Assembly: GCA_910586895.1 (NCBI GenBank)
Contig: CAJUIW010000001.1
Coordinates: 310,001 to 374,000, forward strand
From: an uncultured Muribaculaceae bacterium
Lineage (GTDB): Bacteria; Bacteroidota; Bacteroidia; Bacteroidales; Muribaculaceae
Length of the DNA stretch: 64,000 nt
Reading direction: 5' to 3'
The translations under genes were made by a program, and so were the position numbers. The notes below the pieces were generated by a model. It made no database searches. It saw only the letters and a program-made list of their open reading frames with translations, and had not been told where the DNA came from. Positions 18,173 to 27,734 of this stretch are shown here, in pieces; position 1 is the stretch's first letter, and the number at the start of each line of letters is the position of its first letter.

Positions 18173-19045
18173 ATGAGTCTAAACATCATTGTGCTTGCAA
18201 AGCAGGTGCCTGACACCCGCAATGTAGGCAAAGATGCCATGAAAGCGGACGGCACTATCAATCGTGCCGCGCTTCCCGCCATCTTCAACCCGGAAGACCT
18301 CAACGCTCTTGAGCAGGCACTCCGGCTTAAGGATGCCAATCCCGGTTCTACAGTAACACTTCTCACAATGGGTCTTCCCCGCGCCGCTGAGGTTATCCGC
18401 GAGGCTATGTACCGCGGTGCCGATGGTGGCATAGTGCTTACCGACCGTACACTTGGCGGTGCTGACACTCTTGCTACTTCATACTCTCTTGCCCAGGCAG
18501 TGAAGAAGTTTGGCAATTACGACATAATTCTTGGCGGCCGTCAGGCTATTGACGGCGATACCGCTCAGGTAGGCCCTCAGATTGCCGAAAAGCTTGGTAT
18601 TCCCCAGGTAACATATGCCGAAGAAATAATTGAACTGAAGGATGGTACCGTGACTGTAAAACGCCGCCTTGAAAACGGTGTTGAAACCGTCAAGGCACCT
18701 CTGCCCTGCGTAGTCACCGTCAATGGTTCGGCAGCCGAATGCCGTCCGCGCAACGCCGTACGCCTTCAGAAGTACAAACATGCCGCCTCTGTATCCGAGA
18801 AAGCATCAAAAAGCCCTGAAGTACAGGCTCTGATTGAAAAACGTCCCTATCTGACCATCCCTGAATGGAGCGCGGCTTTCGTAGAGGCTGATCCCGAACA
18901 GATAGGTCTTACCGGCTCTCCCACAAAGGTTAAGGCCATTGAGAATGTAGTATTTACCGCTAAGGAAAGCCGCCGTCTTGACAACAATGACGAGCAGATT
19001 GAGGAGCTGGTAAAGGAATTGATTGCTAACCACACCATCGGTTAA
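18173..19045 (+). CDS. etfB: Electron transfer flavoprotein, beta subunit
   Basis: Forms the ETF heterodimer that carries electrons from acyl-CoA dehydrogenase. 290 residues with the ETF adenine-nucleotide-binding fold. Marks are NIIVLAKQVPDTRNVG at the start, LTMGLPRAAEVIREAMYRGA, and GGRQAIDGDTAQVGPQIAEK, which lines the nucleotide site. The C-terminal region is longer than in mitochondrial ETF beta and resembles the anaerobe/Fix-type forms, some of which take part in electron bifurcation. etfA follows after 47 bp, then an unknown secreted protein, then the dehydrogenase. Confidence 0.94.
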   Translation: MSLNIIVLAKQVPDTRNVGKDAMKADGTINRAALPAIFNPEDLNALEQALRLKDANPGSTVTLLTMGLPRAAEVIREAMYRGADGGIVLTDRTLGGADTLATSYSLAQAVKKFGNYDIILGGRQAIDGDTAQVGPQIAEKLGIPQVTYAEEIIELKDGTVTVKRRLENGVETVKAPLPCVVTVNGSAAECRPRNAVRLQKYKHAASVSEKASKSPEVQALIEKRPYLTIPEWSAAFVEADPEQIGLTGSPTKVKAIENVVFTAKESRRLDNNDEQIEELVKELIANHTIG

Positions 19046-19092
19046 TAAAACAGGCAGTCAAAGTACAACAATCAAAAATCAGACTATCAATC

Positions 19093-20121
19093 ATGACAGA
19101 TAACAATAACTTAGTAGTTTATTGTGAGTTTGAGGACGGCCGCGTAGCCGATGTCAGCCTTGAACTCCTTACCAAGGGACGCGAACTCGCTGACAAGCTT
19201 GGCGTGAAGCTGGAAGCCTTAGTGATAGGTGACAAGCTCGACGGCATCGAAGAGCAGATATTCCCCTACGGAGCAGATGTAGTTTACAAGGTGGCCGACA
19301 AGCGCCTCTATCCCTACACCTCCAACCCCCATGCTGCGGTTCTTATCAACCTGTTCCGCGAAATCAAGCCTCAGGTGTGCCTTATGGGTGCCACATGCAT
19401 TGGCCGTGACCTCGGCCCCCGCGTGTCATCATGCCTGCACAGCGGACTCACCGCCGACTGCACACAGCTTGAAATCGGCCCGCACAAGGATCCCAAAACC
19501 GGCAAGGAATACGAGGAACTTCTCTATCAGATCCGTCCTGCATTCGGTGGCAACATCGTAGCTACGATTGTAAACCCCGAATGTCGTCCCCAGATGGCCA
19601 CAGTACGTGAAGGCGTGATGAAGAAAGAGATTTTCGATGCCAACCATAAGGGTGAGGTAGTGAATCTTGATCCGGCCAAATATGTAAGCGATGAGGACTT
19701 TGTAGTTGAGATCATTGACCGTCACATCGAAAAGTCAAAAGTCAACATCAAGAACTCACCTATTATCGTAGCCGGTGGTTACGGTGTGGGAAGCCGCGAG
19801 AATTTCAATCTGCTGTATGAACTCGCTGAAACACTTGGTGGCGAAGTTGGCGCTTCACGCGCTGCTGTCGATGCCGGATTCAGCGAACATGAACGTCAGA
19901 TTGGCCAGACCGGTGTCACCGTACGTCCGAAGCTCTATATAGCCTGCGGTATCTCAGGCCAGATTCAGCACATTGCAGGAATGCAGGATAGCTCGATAAT
20001 CATATCAATCAACAATGACCCGGAAGCACCGATCAACACCATTGCTGACTATGTGATAACCGGCAACGTTGAGGATGTTATCCCCAAGCTGATAAAGTAC
20101 TACAAAAAGAACTCCAAATAA
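19093..20121 (+). CDS. etfA: Electron transfer flavoprotein, alpha subunit
   Basis: FAD-binding partner of EtfB. 342 residues. The N-terminal half carries the ETF fold (CLMGATCIGRDLGPRVSSCL). The C-terminal half carries the FAD site, with IVAGGYGVGSRENFNLLYEL, GASRAAVDAGF and the QIGQTGVTVRPKLYIACGIS motif, followed by the closing SIIISINNDPEAPI. It is complete and has no ferredoxin-like extension. It sits 47 bp after etfB and 18 bp before the next gene, clearly in one operon. The physiological donor is probably the acyl-CoA dehydrogenase encoded two genes downstream. Confidence 0.95.
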   Translation: MTDNNNLVVYCEFEDGRVADVSLELLTKGRELADKLGVKLEALVIGDKLDGIEEQIFPYGADVVYKVADKRLYPYTSNPHAAVLINLFREIKPQVCLMGATCIGRDLGPRVSSCLHSGLTADCTQLEIGPHKDPKTGKEYEELLYQIRPAFGGNIVATIVNPECRPQMATVREGVMKKEIFDANHKGEVVNLDPAKYVSDEDFVVEIIDRHIEKSKVNIKNSPIIVAGGYGVGSRENFNLLYELAETLGGEVGASRAAVDAGFSEHERQIGQTGVTVRPKLYIACGISGQIQHIAGMQDSSIIISINNDPEAPINTIADYVITGNVEDVIPKLIKYYKKNSK

Positions 20122-20139
20122 TCGCCAACACCCCCAGAC

Positions 20140-20823
20140 ATGTTACGCAGCATTATATTCGGCTTTATCATATCAATCATCACATTGACCTCCGGCGCCC
20201 AGACGCTGAAGCAGGTTGATGGTGGATTTGAGGCAATGCTGCCGCTTCTTGAAAAGACCGGATACAAAGTGTACAGTTTCGATCTGACTCCACTATCTGA
20301 CTCCACATATCAAATTCAGTTTATCATCAAAAGATATGTTAACGGTGAATTAGATAATGAGAACGCGATGCCGTACACGCTCCAAAGCCGGACAATGCTG
20401 TCACAATTCTCGGAAGAGGCCCGAGCCGAAGTCACCCCGGAACAAATGGCCGATGCCGAGAAAGGGATATACTCCTTGTCACCCCGTATCGACATTGGAT
20501 TCATGCCGGCGGTAGATTCTTTGTGTAACGTCATGCTGAATGTCGTCAACCAAGGGTCCATTACCATGCCACTCAAGCTTAAAGAGCTGACAAACCGGGA
20601 AAACGAAAAAAGCCGATACAGCTATGAGTTCCGTCCGTTCAAAACATCGGAATTCCGTACAGGCGAGTTTATCCCGTTGGTTCTGTTTGGCTCCATGTGG
20701 TGGGACGAAAAGGCTAACGTGCATCGTTTCTGCGGAGCCAATGAGATAGACCGTGACATGTCAACCGATATCCTTAAATATATTCCTCACTATTATGTGA
20801 TAGGAATCAAGGTATCAAAGTAA
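20140..20823 (+). CDS. Secreted protein of unknown function in the etf operon
   Basis: 227 residues. A clean Sec signal peptide (MLRSIIFGFIISIITLTSGA, cleavage after about residue 20) implies a periplasmic or outer-membrane location. The rest is beta-rich, with no cysteine cluster, catalytic motif or cofactor site that I can name. I do not recognise the family with confidence. It lies 18 bp after etfA and 26 bp before the acyl-CoA dehydrogenase, so it shares the transcript of two cytoplasmic flavoproteins. Its role beside them is unexplained. Confidence 0.75.
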   Translation: MLRSIIFGFIISIITLTSGAQTLKQVDGGFEAMLPLLEKTGYKVYSFDLTPLSDSTYQIQFIIKRYVNGELDNENAMPYTLQSRTMLSQFSEEARAEVTPEQMADAEKGIYSLSPRIDIGFMPAVDSLCNVMLNVVNQGSITMPLKLKELTNRENEKSRYSYEFRPFKTSEFRTGEFIPLVLFGSMWWDEKANVHRFCGANEIDRDMSTDILKYIPHYYVIGIKVSK

Positions 20824-20849
20824 AACAAGAAAAATAAAAACCAACTGCA

Positions 20850-22553
20850 ATGGCTAACTTTTATACTGACAATCCCGAACTGAAGCATCATCTGAATCAT
20901 CCGTTGATGCAGAAGATTGTGGAACTTAAAGAACGTAACTTTGCCGATGCCGAAAAGTATGACTATGCTCCCATGAACTTTGAGGATGCCATGGATTCAT
21001 ACGACAAGGTACTCGAAGTAGTAGGCGAAATCTGTGGCGGAAAAATCGCTGAGAACGCTGAAGGTGTCGACGCACAGGGTCCGCGTGTAGAAAACGGACG
21101 TGTGATATATGCCGACGGAACACAGGAAAATCTTGAATTGTGCCGTAAGGCCGGCCTAATGGGCATGTCAATGCCCCGCCGTCTTGGAGGCCTCAACTTC
21201 CCCATAACCCCCTACATCATGGCTGCTGACATAGTGAGCCGTGCCGATACAGGATTTGAAAACCTGTGGGGACTTCAGGACTGCGCTGAAACAATCTATG
21301 AATTTGCCGACGAGGATCAGAAGCAGCGTTACATCCCTCGCGTATGCCAGGGTGAGACAATGTCAATGGACCTTACCGAACCTGATGCCGGTTCTGACCT
21401 TCAGTCAGTAATGCTCAAGGCCACAGAACAGCCCGATGGGACATGGCGCCTGAACGGTGTGAAGCGCTTCATCACCAACGGTGACAGCGACATCCACCTC
21501 GTGCTTGCCCGCTCTGAAGAGGGCACTCGCGATGGACGCGGCCTGTCAATGTTCATCTATGACAAGCGCAACGGTGGCGTTGATGTACGTCGTATCGAGA
21601 ACAAGATGGGTATCAAGGGTTCACCCACATGCGAACTCGTATATAAGAACGCTAAGGCCGAACTCTGTGGCTCACGCCGTCTTGGCCTTATCAAATATGT
21701 GATGGCCCTTATGAACGGTGCCCGCCTCGGTATCGCCGCTCAGTCAGTTGGTGTCAGCGAACGCGCCTATCGTGAAGCCCTCGCTTACGCCAAGGACCGC
21801 AAACAGTTTGGCAAAGCTATCATTGAATTCCCTGCCGTCTATGAGATGATAGCAGTGATGAAGGCTAAGCTCGACGCATCACGCGCTCTGCTGTATGAGA
21901 CATCGCGCTTCGTGGATATCTACAAGATATATGAAGATATCGCCAAAGAACGTTCACTCACACCTGATGAACGCAAGGAGATGAAGCTCTACAGCAAGAT
22001 GGCCGATGCATGCACTCCCCTTGTAAAGGGTATGGGCAGCGAATACTGCAATCAGAACACCTATGACTGCATTCAGGTACATGGCGGTTCAGGCTTCATG
22101 AAAGACTACGCCTGCGAGCGTATCTACCGTGATGCCCGTATCACCTCTATCTACGAAGGCACAACACAGCTTCAGGTTGTAGCTGCCATACGCCACGTCA
22201 CCACCGGTACTTACCTCAACCTTATCCGCGGTTACGAAGCACAGGAAGTGAAGCCCGAACTTCAGTGGATCAAGGACAACCTTATCGCTATGACAGCCTC
22301 CTATGAAAAGGCTGTGGCTACAGTTACCGAAGTTAAGGATCAGGCTTACGGCGACTTCATGGCACGTCGTCTTGTAGAGATGGCCGGCTGCATCATCATG
22401 AGCTACCTGCTGCTTTCCGATGCCCAGCGCAACGATTCATTCGTACGTTCAGCTGAAGTGTACAACAAGCTTGCTCAGGCAGAAGTGGCCAAGCATGCTG
22501 ACTTCATTGCATCATTCACTCCAGAACAGATTGAAATGTACAAGGCTGAATAA
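20850..22553 (+). CDS. Acyl-CoA dehydrogenase family protein
   Basis: FAD enzyme that oxidises acyl-CoA or reduces enoyl-CoA and exchanges electrons with ETF. 567 residues, longer than the 380 of the classic short-chain type, owing to an N-terminal extension and an additional C-terminal domain. Motifs include MSMDLTEPDAGSDLQSVML and RFITNGDSDIHLVLARS for flavin contacts, then KDRKQFGKAIIEFPAVYEMI and CIQVHGGSGFMKDYACERIYRDARITSIYEGTT split across the helical domain. It ends the etfB-etfA operon and is followed by a hairpin terminator. In a strict anaerobe it might run in the reductive direction; that is inference. Confidence 0.93.
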   Translation: MANFYTDNPELKHHLNHPLMQKIVELKERNFADAEKYDYAPMNFEDAMDSYDKVLEVVGEICGGKIAENAEGVDAQGPRVENGRVIYADGTQENLELCRKAGLMGMSMPRRLGGLNFPITPYIMAADIVSRADTGFENLWGLQDCAETIYEFADEDQKQRYIPRVCQGETMSMDLTEPDAGSDLQSVMLKATEQPDGTWRLNGVKRFITNGDSDIHLVLARSEEGTRDGRGLSMFIYDKRNGGVDVRRIENKMGIKGSPTCELVYKNAKAELCGSRRLGLIKYVMALMNGARLGIAAQSVGVSERAYREALAYAKDRKQFGKAIIEFPAVYEMIAVMKAKLDASRALLYETSRFVDIYKIYEDIAKERSLTPDERKEMKLYSKMADACTPLVKGMGSEYCNQNTYDCIQVHGGSGFMKDYACERIYRDARITSIYEGTTQLQVVAAIRHVTTGTYLNLIRGYEAQEVKPELQWIKDNLIAMTASYEKAVATVTEVKDQAYGDFMARRLVEMAGCIIMSYLLLSDAQRNDSFVRSAEVYNKLAQAEVAKHADFIASFTPEQIEMYKAE

Positions 22554-22581
22554 TTCAGAACAACAGTACTCAAACTGAAAA

Positions 22582-22613
22582 TAATGCGCGCCGGAGTTTT
22601 TCGGCGCGCATTA
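22582..22613 (+). terminator. Terminator after the acyl-CoA dehydrogenase gene
   Basis: A 12-bp perfect stem TAATGCGCGCCG (22582-22593) with CGGCGCGCATTA (22602-22613) and an 8-nt loop rich in T; a short T-rich tail follows. Confidence 0.8.
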
Positions 22614-22642
22614 CTTATATAGGTAATTAATGTTGAAATAAA

Positions 22643-22675
22643 TTTGGCACTACAATCTACTTATTCGTATCTTTG
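22643..22675 (+). promoter_or_regulatory. Promoter of the metF-holB-nuclease-hemW operon
   Basis: TTTG (22643-22646), 21 bp, TATCTTTG (22668-22675). The ATG at 22682 is so near that the leader is minimal, which rules out a methionine riboswitch here. Confidence 0.7.
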
Positions 22676-22681
22676 CCTATT

Positions 22682-23641
22682 ATGACTATCCCAGAAATCA
22701 TAGCAGGACGCACCACTCCCGGATTTTCGATAGAAGTGCTCCCCCCTCTGAAAGGAAAAGGTATCGGAGCTTTATTTTCCGGAATTGACTCCCTGATGGA
22801 GTTTGGTCCGTCATATATCAACATCACCACGCATAGAAGCGAACTTGTATACAAATCGACGCCTGACGGACTGTACCAGAGGGTGAGTGAACGTGCCCGT
22901 CCCGGGACGGTGGCTGTGGCTGCGGCCATACAGCAGCGTTACGGCATTCCGGCAGTTCCACACATGATATGCAGCGGATTTTCCAAACTCGAAACCGAGT
23001 ATGCCCTGATTGACCTGAACTTTCTCGGGATAAACAACCTCCTTTTATTGCGCGGCGATAAAGCCAAGCATGAGAGTCGCTTCACACCGACTGAAAACGG
23101 ACATGCCCATGCTTCGGAGCTCCAGGGTCAGGTCAATGATTTCAACCGCGGTGTATTCCTTGACGGTACGCTGATGGATATAACAGGCGATGACAACAAA
23201 TTCAGCTACGGCGTGGCCGGCTATCCGGAAAAGCATGATGAAGCACCGAATCCTGAAATGGATATCCTTTGGCTCAAACATAAGGTTGACAGCGGGGCCT
23301 CGTACATAGTTACCCAGATGTTCTTCGATAATGAACGTTATTTTGACTTTGTAAACCGTTGCCGTCAGGCCGGTATCAACGTACCAATAATACCAGGTAT
23401 AAAGCCGATTGTAAGCCGTGGACAGCTTACAATACTCCCCAAAGTATTCCATGTGGATATACCTTCAGATCTCGCACGTGAACTGATGGCCTGCAAGGAC
23501 GACGATGCGGCCAAACAGGTTGGTGTGGAGTGGTGTTCCCAACAGTTAAGGGATTTATACGCCAACGGAGTACCCTCGGTACACATATACTCGCTCAATG
23601 CCACACGAAGTGTAAAGAAAATACTGACTGACGTACTATGA
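22682..23641 (+). CDS. metF: Methylenetetrahydrofolate reductase
   Basis: Reduces 5,10-methylene-THF to 5-methyl-THF for methionine synthesis, with FAD. 319 residues from the ATG at 22682. Family marks are FSIEVLPPLKGKG at the N-terminus, a MetF-type YINITTHRSE strand, LLLRGD at the flavin site, YPEKHDEAPNPEMDILWLK and QMFFDNERYFDFVNRCR. An in-frame TTG three codons upstream lies inside the -7 box and is not the start. Its stop overlaps the start of holB by 4 bp. Confidence 0.94.
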   Translation: MTIPEIIAGRTTPGFSIEVLPPLKGKGIGALFSGIDSLMEFGPSYINITTHRSELVYKSTPDGLYQRVSERARPGTVAVAAAIQQRYGIPAVPHMICSGFSKLETEYALIDLNFLGINNLLLLRGDKAKHESRFTPTENGHAHASELQGQVNDFNRGVFLDGTLMDITGDDNKFSYGVAGYPEKHDEAPNPEMDILWLKHKVDSGASYIVTQMFFDNERYFDFVNRCRQAGINVPIIPGIKPIVSRGQLTILPKVFHVDIPSDLARELMACKDDDAAKQVGVEWCSQQLRDLYANGVPSVHIYSLNATRSVKKILTDVL

Positions 23642-24768
23642 AGTTCAGTGATATACCGGGACATGATGACGCAAAGGTTCGTCTGCGGCAAATGGCCGAT
23701 ACGGACCGGCTGCCGCATGCACTGCTACTGGAAGGACCAGAAGGGATAGGAAAACTGTCGCTTGCCCGCGCCTTTGTCCAGTATCTCCACTGTCAGTCAC
23801 GGACTCCCGACGGTGAGCCTTGCGGTAAGTGCCCGGCATGCCGCCAGCACGAATCGTTCAATCATGTTGACACGAGTTTCATTTATCCGGTGGCCAAAAC
23901 CGATAAAATGACTTACGCGCCAATATCCGAGCATTTCTCCGAAGAGTGGCATGATTTCTTGAATGAAGATATCTATGTCGACTTCCAGAAATGGGCAACA
24001 GTGTTCGGAAAGAAAAACGCGCGTCCCACCACCTACGTCGCTGAAAGCATTGAGTTGCTCCGCCGGCTATCGCTCACAGCTGTAACTTCCCGGTATAAAG
24101 TGGTGATCTGGTGGTTGCCGGAGCTGATGCAACTCGAAACGGCCAACAAACTGCTCAAAATTATCGAGGAGCCGTTTGCCGACACGGTATTTGTACTTGT
24201 CAGCGACCGCCCGCGTGATATTTTGCCTACCATCTACTCCCGACTGCAACGCATAGCTTGCCGCCGACTGCCGGACAATATTGTAGCCGCTGAGATGCAG
24301 CGACGTCATGGCATGGCTCCTGACCAAGCCGCAGCCATTGCCCATCTGTCGCTCGGAAGCATGCTGAAAGCCGAACTGACATTCAAAGAAAGCGAATTCT
24401 CACGCAGAGCGCTGGAGCGATTTAAACAGCTGATGCGCCTTGCCTATCAAAGAAAAGTGGGCGACCTCCGCAAATGGGCTATGGACCTCACTGACGAAGG
24501 GCGTGAAAATGAAATAGCATTTTACCGCTATGCTATCCGGATGATGCGCGAAAACTTCATGTTTCGTTTCCGTATACCTGAACTCACGTATCTGAATCCG
24601 GAGGAGCAGTCATTCAGCACCAACTTTGCACGTTTCATTACGGAAAAGAATGTGGAACGTCTGATTGAGGTGTTCGAGCAGGCAGCCGTTGATATATCAG
24701 GCAATGGCAACGGTAAAATCATAAATTTCGATACTGCCATAAAAGTAATCATGCTTCTTATACCATGA
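23638..24768 (+). CDS. holB: DNA polymerase III delta-prime-like clamp-loader subunit
   Basis: Part of the clamp loader that places the sliding clamp on primed DNA. 376 residues. A Walker A GPEGIGK at residues 33-39 is followed by a zinc module with cysteines at about 52, 62, 65 and 68, then a sensor-type ILPTIYSRLQRIACRRLP region with an SRC-like arginine, and a C-terminal helical collar domain. The Walker A looks intact, unlike in E. coli delta-prime. ATGA overlaps on both sides couple it to metF and to the nuclease gene. Confidence 0.88.
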   Translation: MKFSDIPGHDDAKVRLRQMADTDRLPHALLLEGPEGIGKLSLARAFVQYLHCQSRTPDGEPCGKCPACRQHESFNHVDTSFIYPVAKTDKMTYAPISEHFSEEWHDFLNEDIYVDFQKWATVFGKKNARPTTYVAESIELLRRLSLTAVTSRYKVVIWWLPELMQLETANKLLKIIEEPFADTVFVLVSDRPRDILPTIYSRLQRIACRRLPDNIVAAEMQRRHGMAPDQAAAIAHLSLGSMLKAELTFKESEFSRRALERFKQLMRLAYQRKVGDLRKWAMDLTDEGRENEIAFYRYAIRMMRENFMFRFRIPELTYLNPEEQSFSTNFARFITEKNVERLIEVFEQAAVDISGNGNGKIINFDTAIKVIMLLIP

Positions 24769-27734
24769 GCGCTTATATTCCTGACCGTTCATTTCTCGGG
24801 CGTGTAGCTGATGTTTATTCCAATCTCAGCATCCAAGAGCTGGCCGATATATGCTTCGTGCTCCCCAATAAACGAAGCATGGCATTCTTGCGTCAGGAAC
24901 TGATAAAACGGCGTAAGGGGCCGTTCATTGAACCGGCGCTTATAGATATATCGGAATTCGTGGCCGGGTTTTCAAACAGTGCGGAGGCCTCGCGCTACGA
25001 AATGCTCTTCACACTCTACCGCTGCTACGCCAATATCAACCGCAATACGGAGATTTCATTTGACAAATTCATCTTCTGGGGTGAAATGCTGGTAAGTGAT
25101 TTCAATGATGTTGACCGCTATCTTGTGGACGCCGACATGCTGTTCAGCAATCTTGAACGCCTCAAAGAGATAGGCAGCAACTATCTGACACCCGAGCAGA
25201 TTGAGATAATACGCCGCTACTGGGATGCAGAAAATATAGAAGAGGACACCGGACGTTTCTGGAAGCACCTTGACAATAACGACAGCTTCACCCGCTCCAG
25301 CTTCATAAAACTATGGGAAGTGCTCGGCCCGCTATACCATGATTACATGCGCTCACTTGAAGATAACGGACTGACTACAAGCGGAGCCATGTACCGCAAT
25401 TCCGTTGAGCGCCTGTCGGCGGAAGGAGCTTCCTGCCTTACTTTCAGCAAGTATGTATTTGTAGGATTCAACGTCCTCACCACATCGGAGCTAAAGATAT
25501 TCCGCAAGCTGAAAGCATTGGGCCGGGGCGAGTTTTTCTGGGACTTCAACTCACCGGCACTGATCAACGAGGAAAATAAGGCCGGACGATTCATCCGTAA
25601 GAATATGGAGGAGTTTCCGGCTCCACCGCAATTTGATGACGAGCCGCTGACCTCAATGCCACATATCGACATCATCGGGGTTCCTTCAAATGTAGGCCAG
25701 ACAAAAGTTGCGGGCAAGATTGTTGAAAAATGGCAGAAAGAAAACCGTATAAAGACCGATCGCGGAGAAATAAACACAGCTATTATCCTGCCTGACGAGT
25801 CGCTGTTCATGCCTTTGGTGCATTCAATGCCCGGCACTGTAACAGATATGAATGTAACCATGGGATTTCCCATGCGCTTATCGCCCATAGCATCCCTGAT
25901 AGGGAATATATGGAAATTGCAGCGCAACGCCCGGCGCACCTCAGGCGATGTGGACACATACTTTTTTGAGGATGTTAAAGCACTGCTGTCCATGCCTATG
26001 GTACGTGCGCTCGATGCGACAGGGGCTGCTGACATTTTAAGAACCATCAATGATGAACGGCTGTTCACCGTACCTCCAGAGGTGATACGCAACAGTTCGG
26101 AAGCGCTGTACAATCTCTTCATTCCGCTCAACCGCCGGACTCCACCGGATGAAGTTACTACCCATATAATCCGGTTGCTCGATTTCCTGCTTGCAGCGAC
26201 CGATGAATCGGATAAACTTCAGATATATTTTCTGGAGTCATACCGCTCGGCGGTAGCCAATCTGCACAATAGCGTGGCACGCTTCGATATGCAGATGGAT
26301 GCGTTCACATTCCTGCATATGGTAGACCGAGCTGTAAGAGGAGATACCGTAAATTTTGTAGGCGAACCTCTGAGCGGCCTCCAGATAATGGGTATGCTCG
26401 AAACGCGTACCCTTGATTTTGAGAACATCATCATCACTTCAATGAATGAACGCGTGTTCCCGCGTAAACTGTTCAACCGTTCGTTCATCCCCGATGTACT
26501 CCGGCGTGGTTACGGAATGGCAACCACTGACTTCTCGGAGAGTATATTCGCTTATTACTTCTACCGCATGATATCCCGGGCACGGCATGTAGCTCTGCTC
26601 TACGACTCACGCACCGTGGGCGGGACACGCAGCAGTGAAATGTCACGCTACCTTGTACAGCTACTCTATCTATTCCCGGGAGAGAAGACCCATCATATAA
26701 ATGCGGCCTTCCATTCACCTATGTTCAAGTACGAAGCTACAGCCATACAGAAAACGGGACATGTTCTTGAAAAACTTAACCGCTTTCTTGAACCGGGTAG
26801 CCGATATGCGCTGTCAGCCTCTGCCATCAACACCTATATCAACTGTCCGCTGGAGTTCTATCTACGCTATGTAGAGCGATTCAGCCCGGATGAAGATCCT
26901 GTTGACTATGTCAACTCCAGCACCTACGGACTGATTGTACATCAGGTGCTTGAGAATTTCTACAAAGCGCTTCCCCCTGTTACTGACGGTTCAGGACAAA
27001 GCGTGGACCCGGAACTTGTCAGAATGCTGATACGTCCGTCATATCCGCTGTTGGACCAACTGCTTCTTGAGGCTATCAACAATAATTACCATAATATACA
27101 CTGTCCGGCAAAATACAAGACTCCTGCCGGTGAAACCGCAGTGCTGGCCACTGTGATACGGCGCAATGTGTGCGATGTGCTGGAAGCTGAAGCCCACTTA
27201 GGCCAATTCACATTCGAAAATGCCGAACTCAAGCTAACCGGCACAATCAGCACTACGTCAGGATTGAAAGTCAACATCAAGCAGGTTATTGACCGCATTG
27301 ACCGTATCGCCGACGAGGACTCCCCTTCAGGCACGCGTCTGCGCATTGTCGACTACAAGACCGGTAGCGACTCGCTTGAGGCCCGCACCCTGGAGAGCCT
27401 GTTTGACACCACCTCATCACATAGGCCCAAAGCTATAATGCAGCTGCTGTTCTACTGCATGTTCTACGCTCAGAAAACCGGATATACCGAAGCTATTCAA
27501 CCGCTGATTTATTCGCTACGGAACATTCCGGTCAATGGTATCCGCCCACTTGTATTCGCCAAATCACCGCTGATGGACTACCGTGATCTGCTGGATGACT
27601 TCAATGCTGCTTTGAGCGCGGTCCTGGAGGAAATTTTCAATCCCGAAGTTCCGTTCCACCCCTCGGCGGCCGGTGAGGATGCTTGTACATTCTGCAACTT
27701 CAAAAGCATCTGTTCAAGAGGAGAAGAATCATGA
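24765..27734 (+). CDS. AddB-like PD-(D/E)XK nuclease with Fe-S cysteine cage
   Basis: 989 residues. The N-terminal two thirds resemble an inactive UvrD-like helicase scaffold as in AddB. The C-terminal third is a RecB-type nuclease: YINCPLEFYLRYVERF begins it, and RIVDYKTGS carries the catalytic Asp and Lys. Cysteines at about 694, 974, 977 and 983 fit the 4Fe-4S staple of AddB-type nucleases. In AddAB it would act with AddA in double-strand break processing; no addA adjoins it here. It overlaps holB and hemW by 4 bp each. Other names used for such Bacteroidota proteins are simply PD-(D/E)XK nuclease family. Confidence 0.82.
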   Translation: MSAYIPDRSFLGRVADVYSNLSIQELADICFVLPNKRSMAFLRQELIKRRKGPFIEPALIDISEFVAGFSNSAEASRYEMLFTLYRCYANINRNTEISFDKFIFWGEMLVSDFNDVDRYLVDADMLFSNLERLKEIGSNYLTPEQIEIIRRYWDAENIEEDTGRFWKHLDNNDSFTRSSFIKLWEVLGPLYHDYMRSLEDNGLTTSGAMYRNSVERLSAEGASCLTFSKYVFVGFNVLTTSELKIFRKLKALGRGEFFWDFNSPALINEENKAGRFIRKNMEEFPAPPQFDDEPLTSMPHIDIIGVPSNVGQTKVAGKIVEKWQKENRIKTDRGEINTAIILPDESLFMPLVHSMPGTVTDMNVTMGFPMRLSPIASLIGNIWKLQRNARRTSGDVDTYFFEDVKALLSMPMVRALDATGAADILRTINDERLFTVPPEVIRNSSEALYNLFIPLNRRTPPDEVTTHIIRLLDFLLAATDESDKLQIYFLESYRSAVANLHNSVARFDMQMDAFTFLHMVDRAVRGDTVNFVGEPLSGLQIMGMLETRTLDFENIIITSMNERVFPRKLFNRSFIPDVLRRGYGMATTDFSESIFAYYFYRMISRARHVALLYDSRTVGGTRSSEMSRYLVQLLYLFPGEKTHHINAAFHSPMFKYEATAIQKTGHVLEKLNRFLEPGSRYALSASAINTYINCPLEFYLRYVERFSPDEDPVDYVNSSTYGLIVHQVLENFYKALPPVTDGSGQSVDPELVRMLIRPSYPLLDQLLLEAINNNYHNIHCPAKYKTPAGETAVLATVIRRNVCDVLEAEAHLGQFTFENAELKLTGTISTTSGLKVNIKQVIDRIDRIADEDSPSGTRLRIVDYKTGSDSLEARTLESLFDTTSSHRPKAIMQLLFYCMFYAQKTGYTEAIQPLIYSLRNIPVNGIRPLVFAKSPLMDYRDLLDDFNAALSAVLEEIFNPEVPFHPSAAGEDACTFCNFKSICSRGEES

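Noticed and set aside
22643..22682. Methionine/SAM riboswitch before metF
   Set aside because: Only about 7 bp separate the -7 box from the ATG, so there is no room for a leader.
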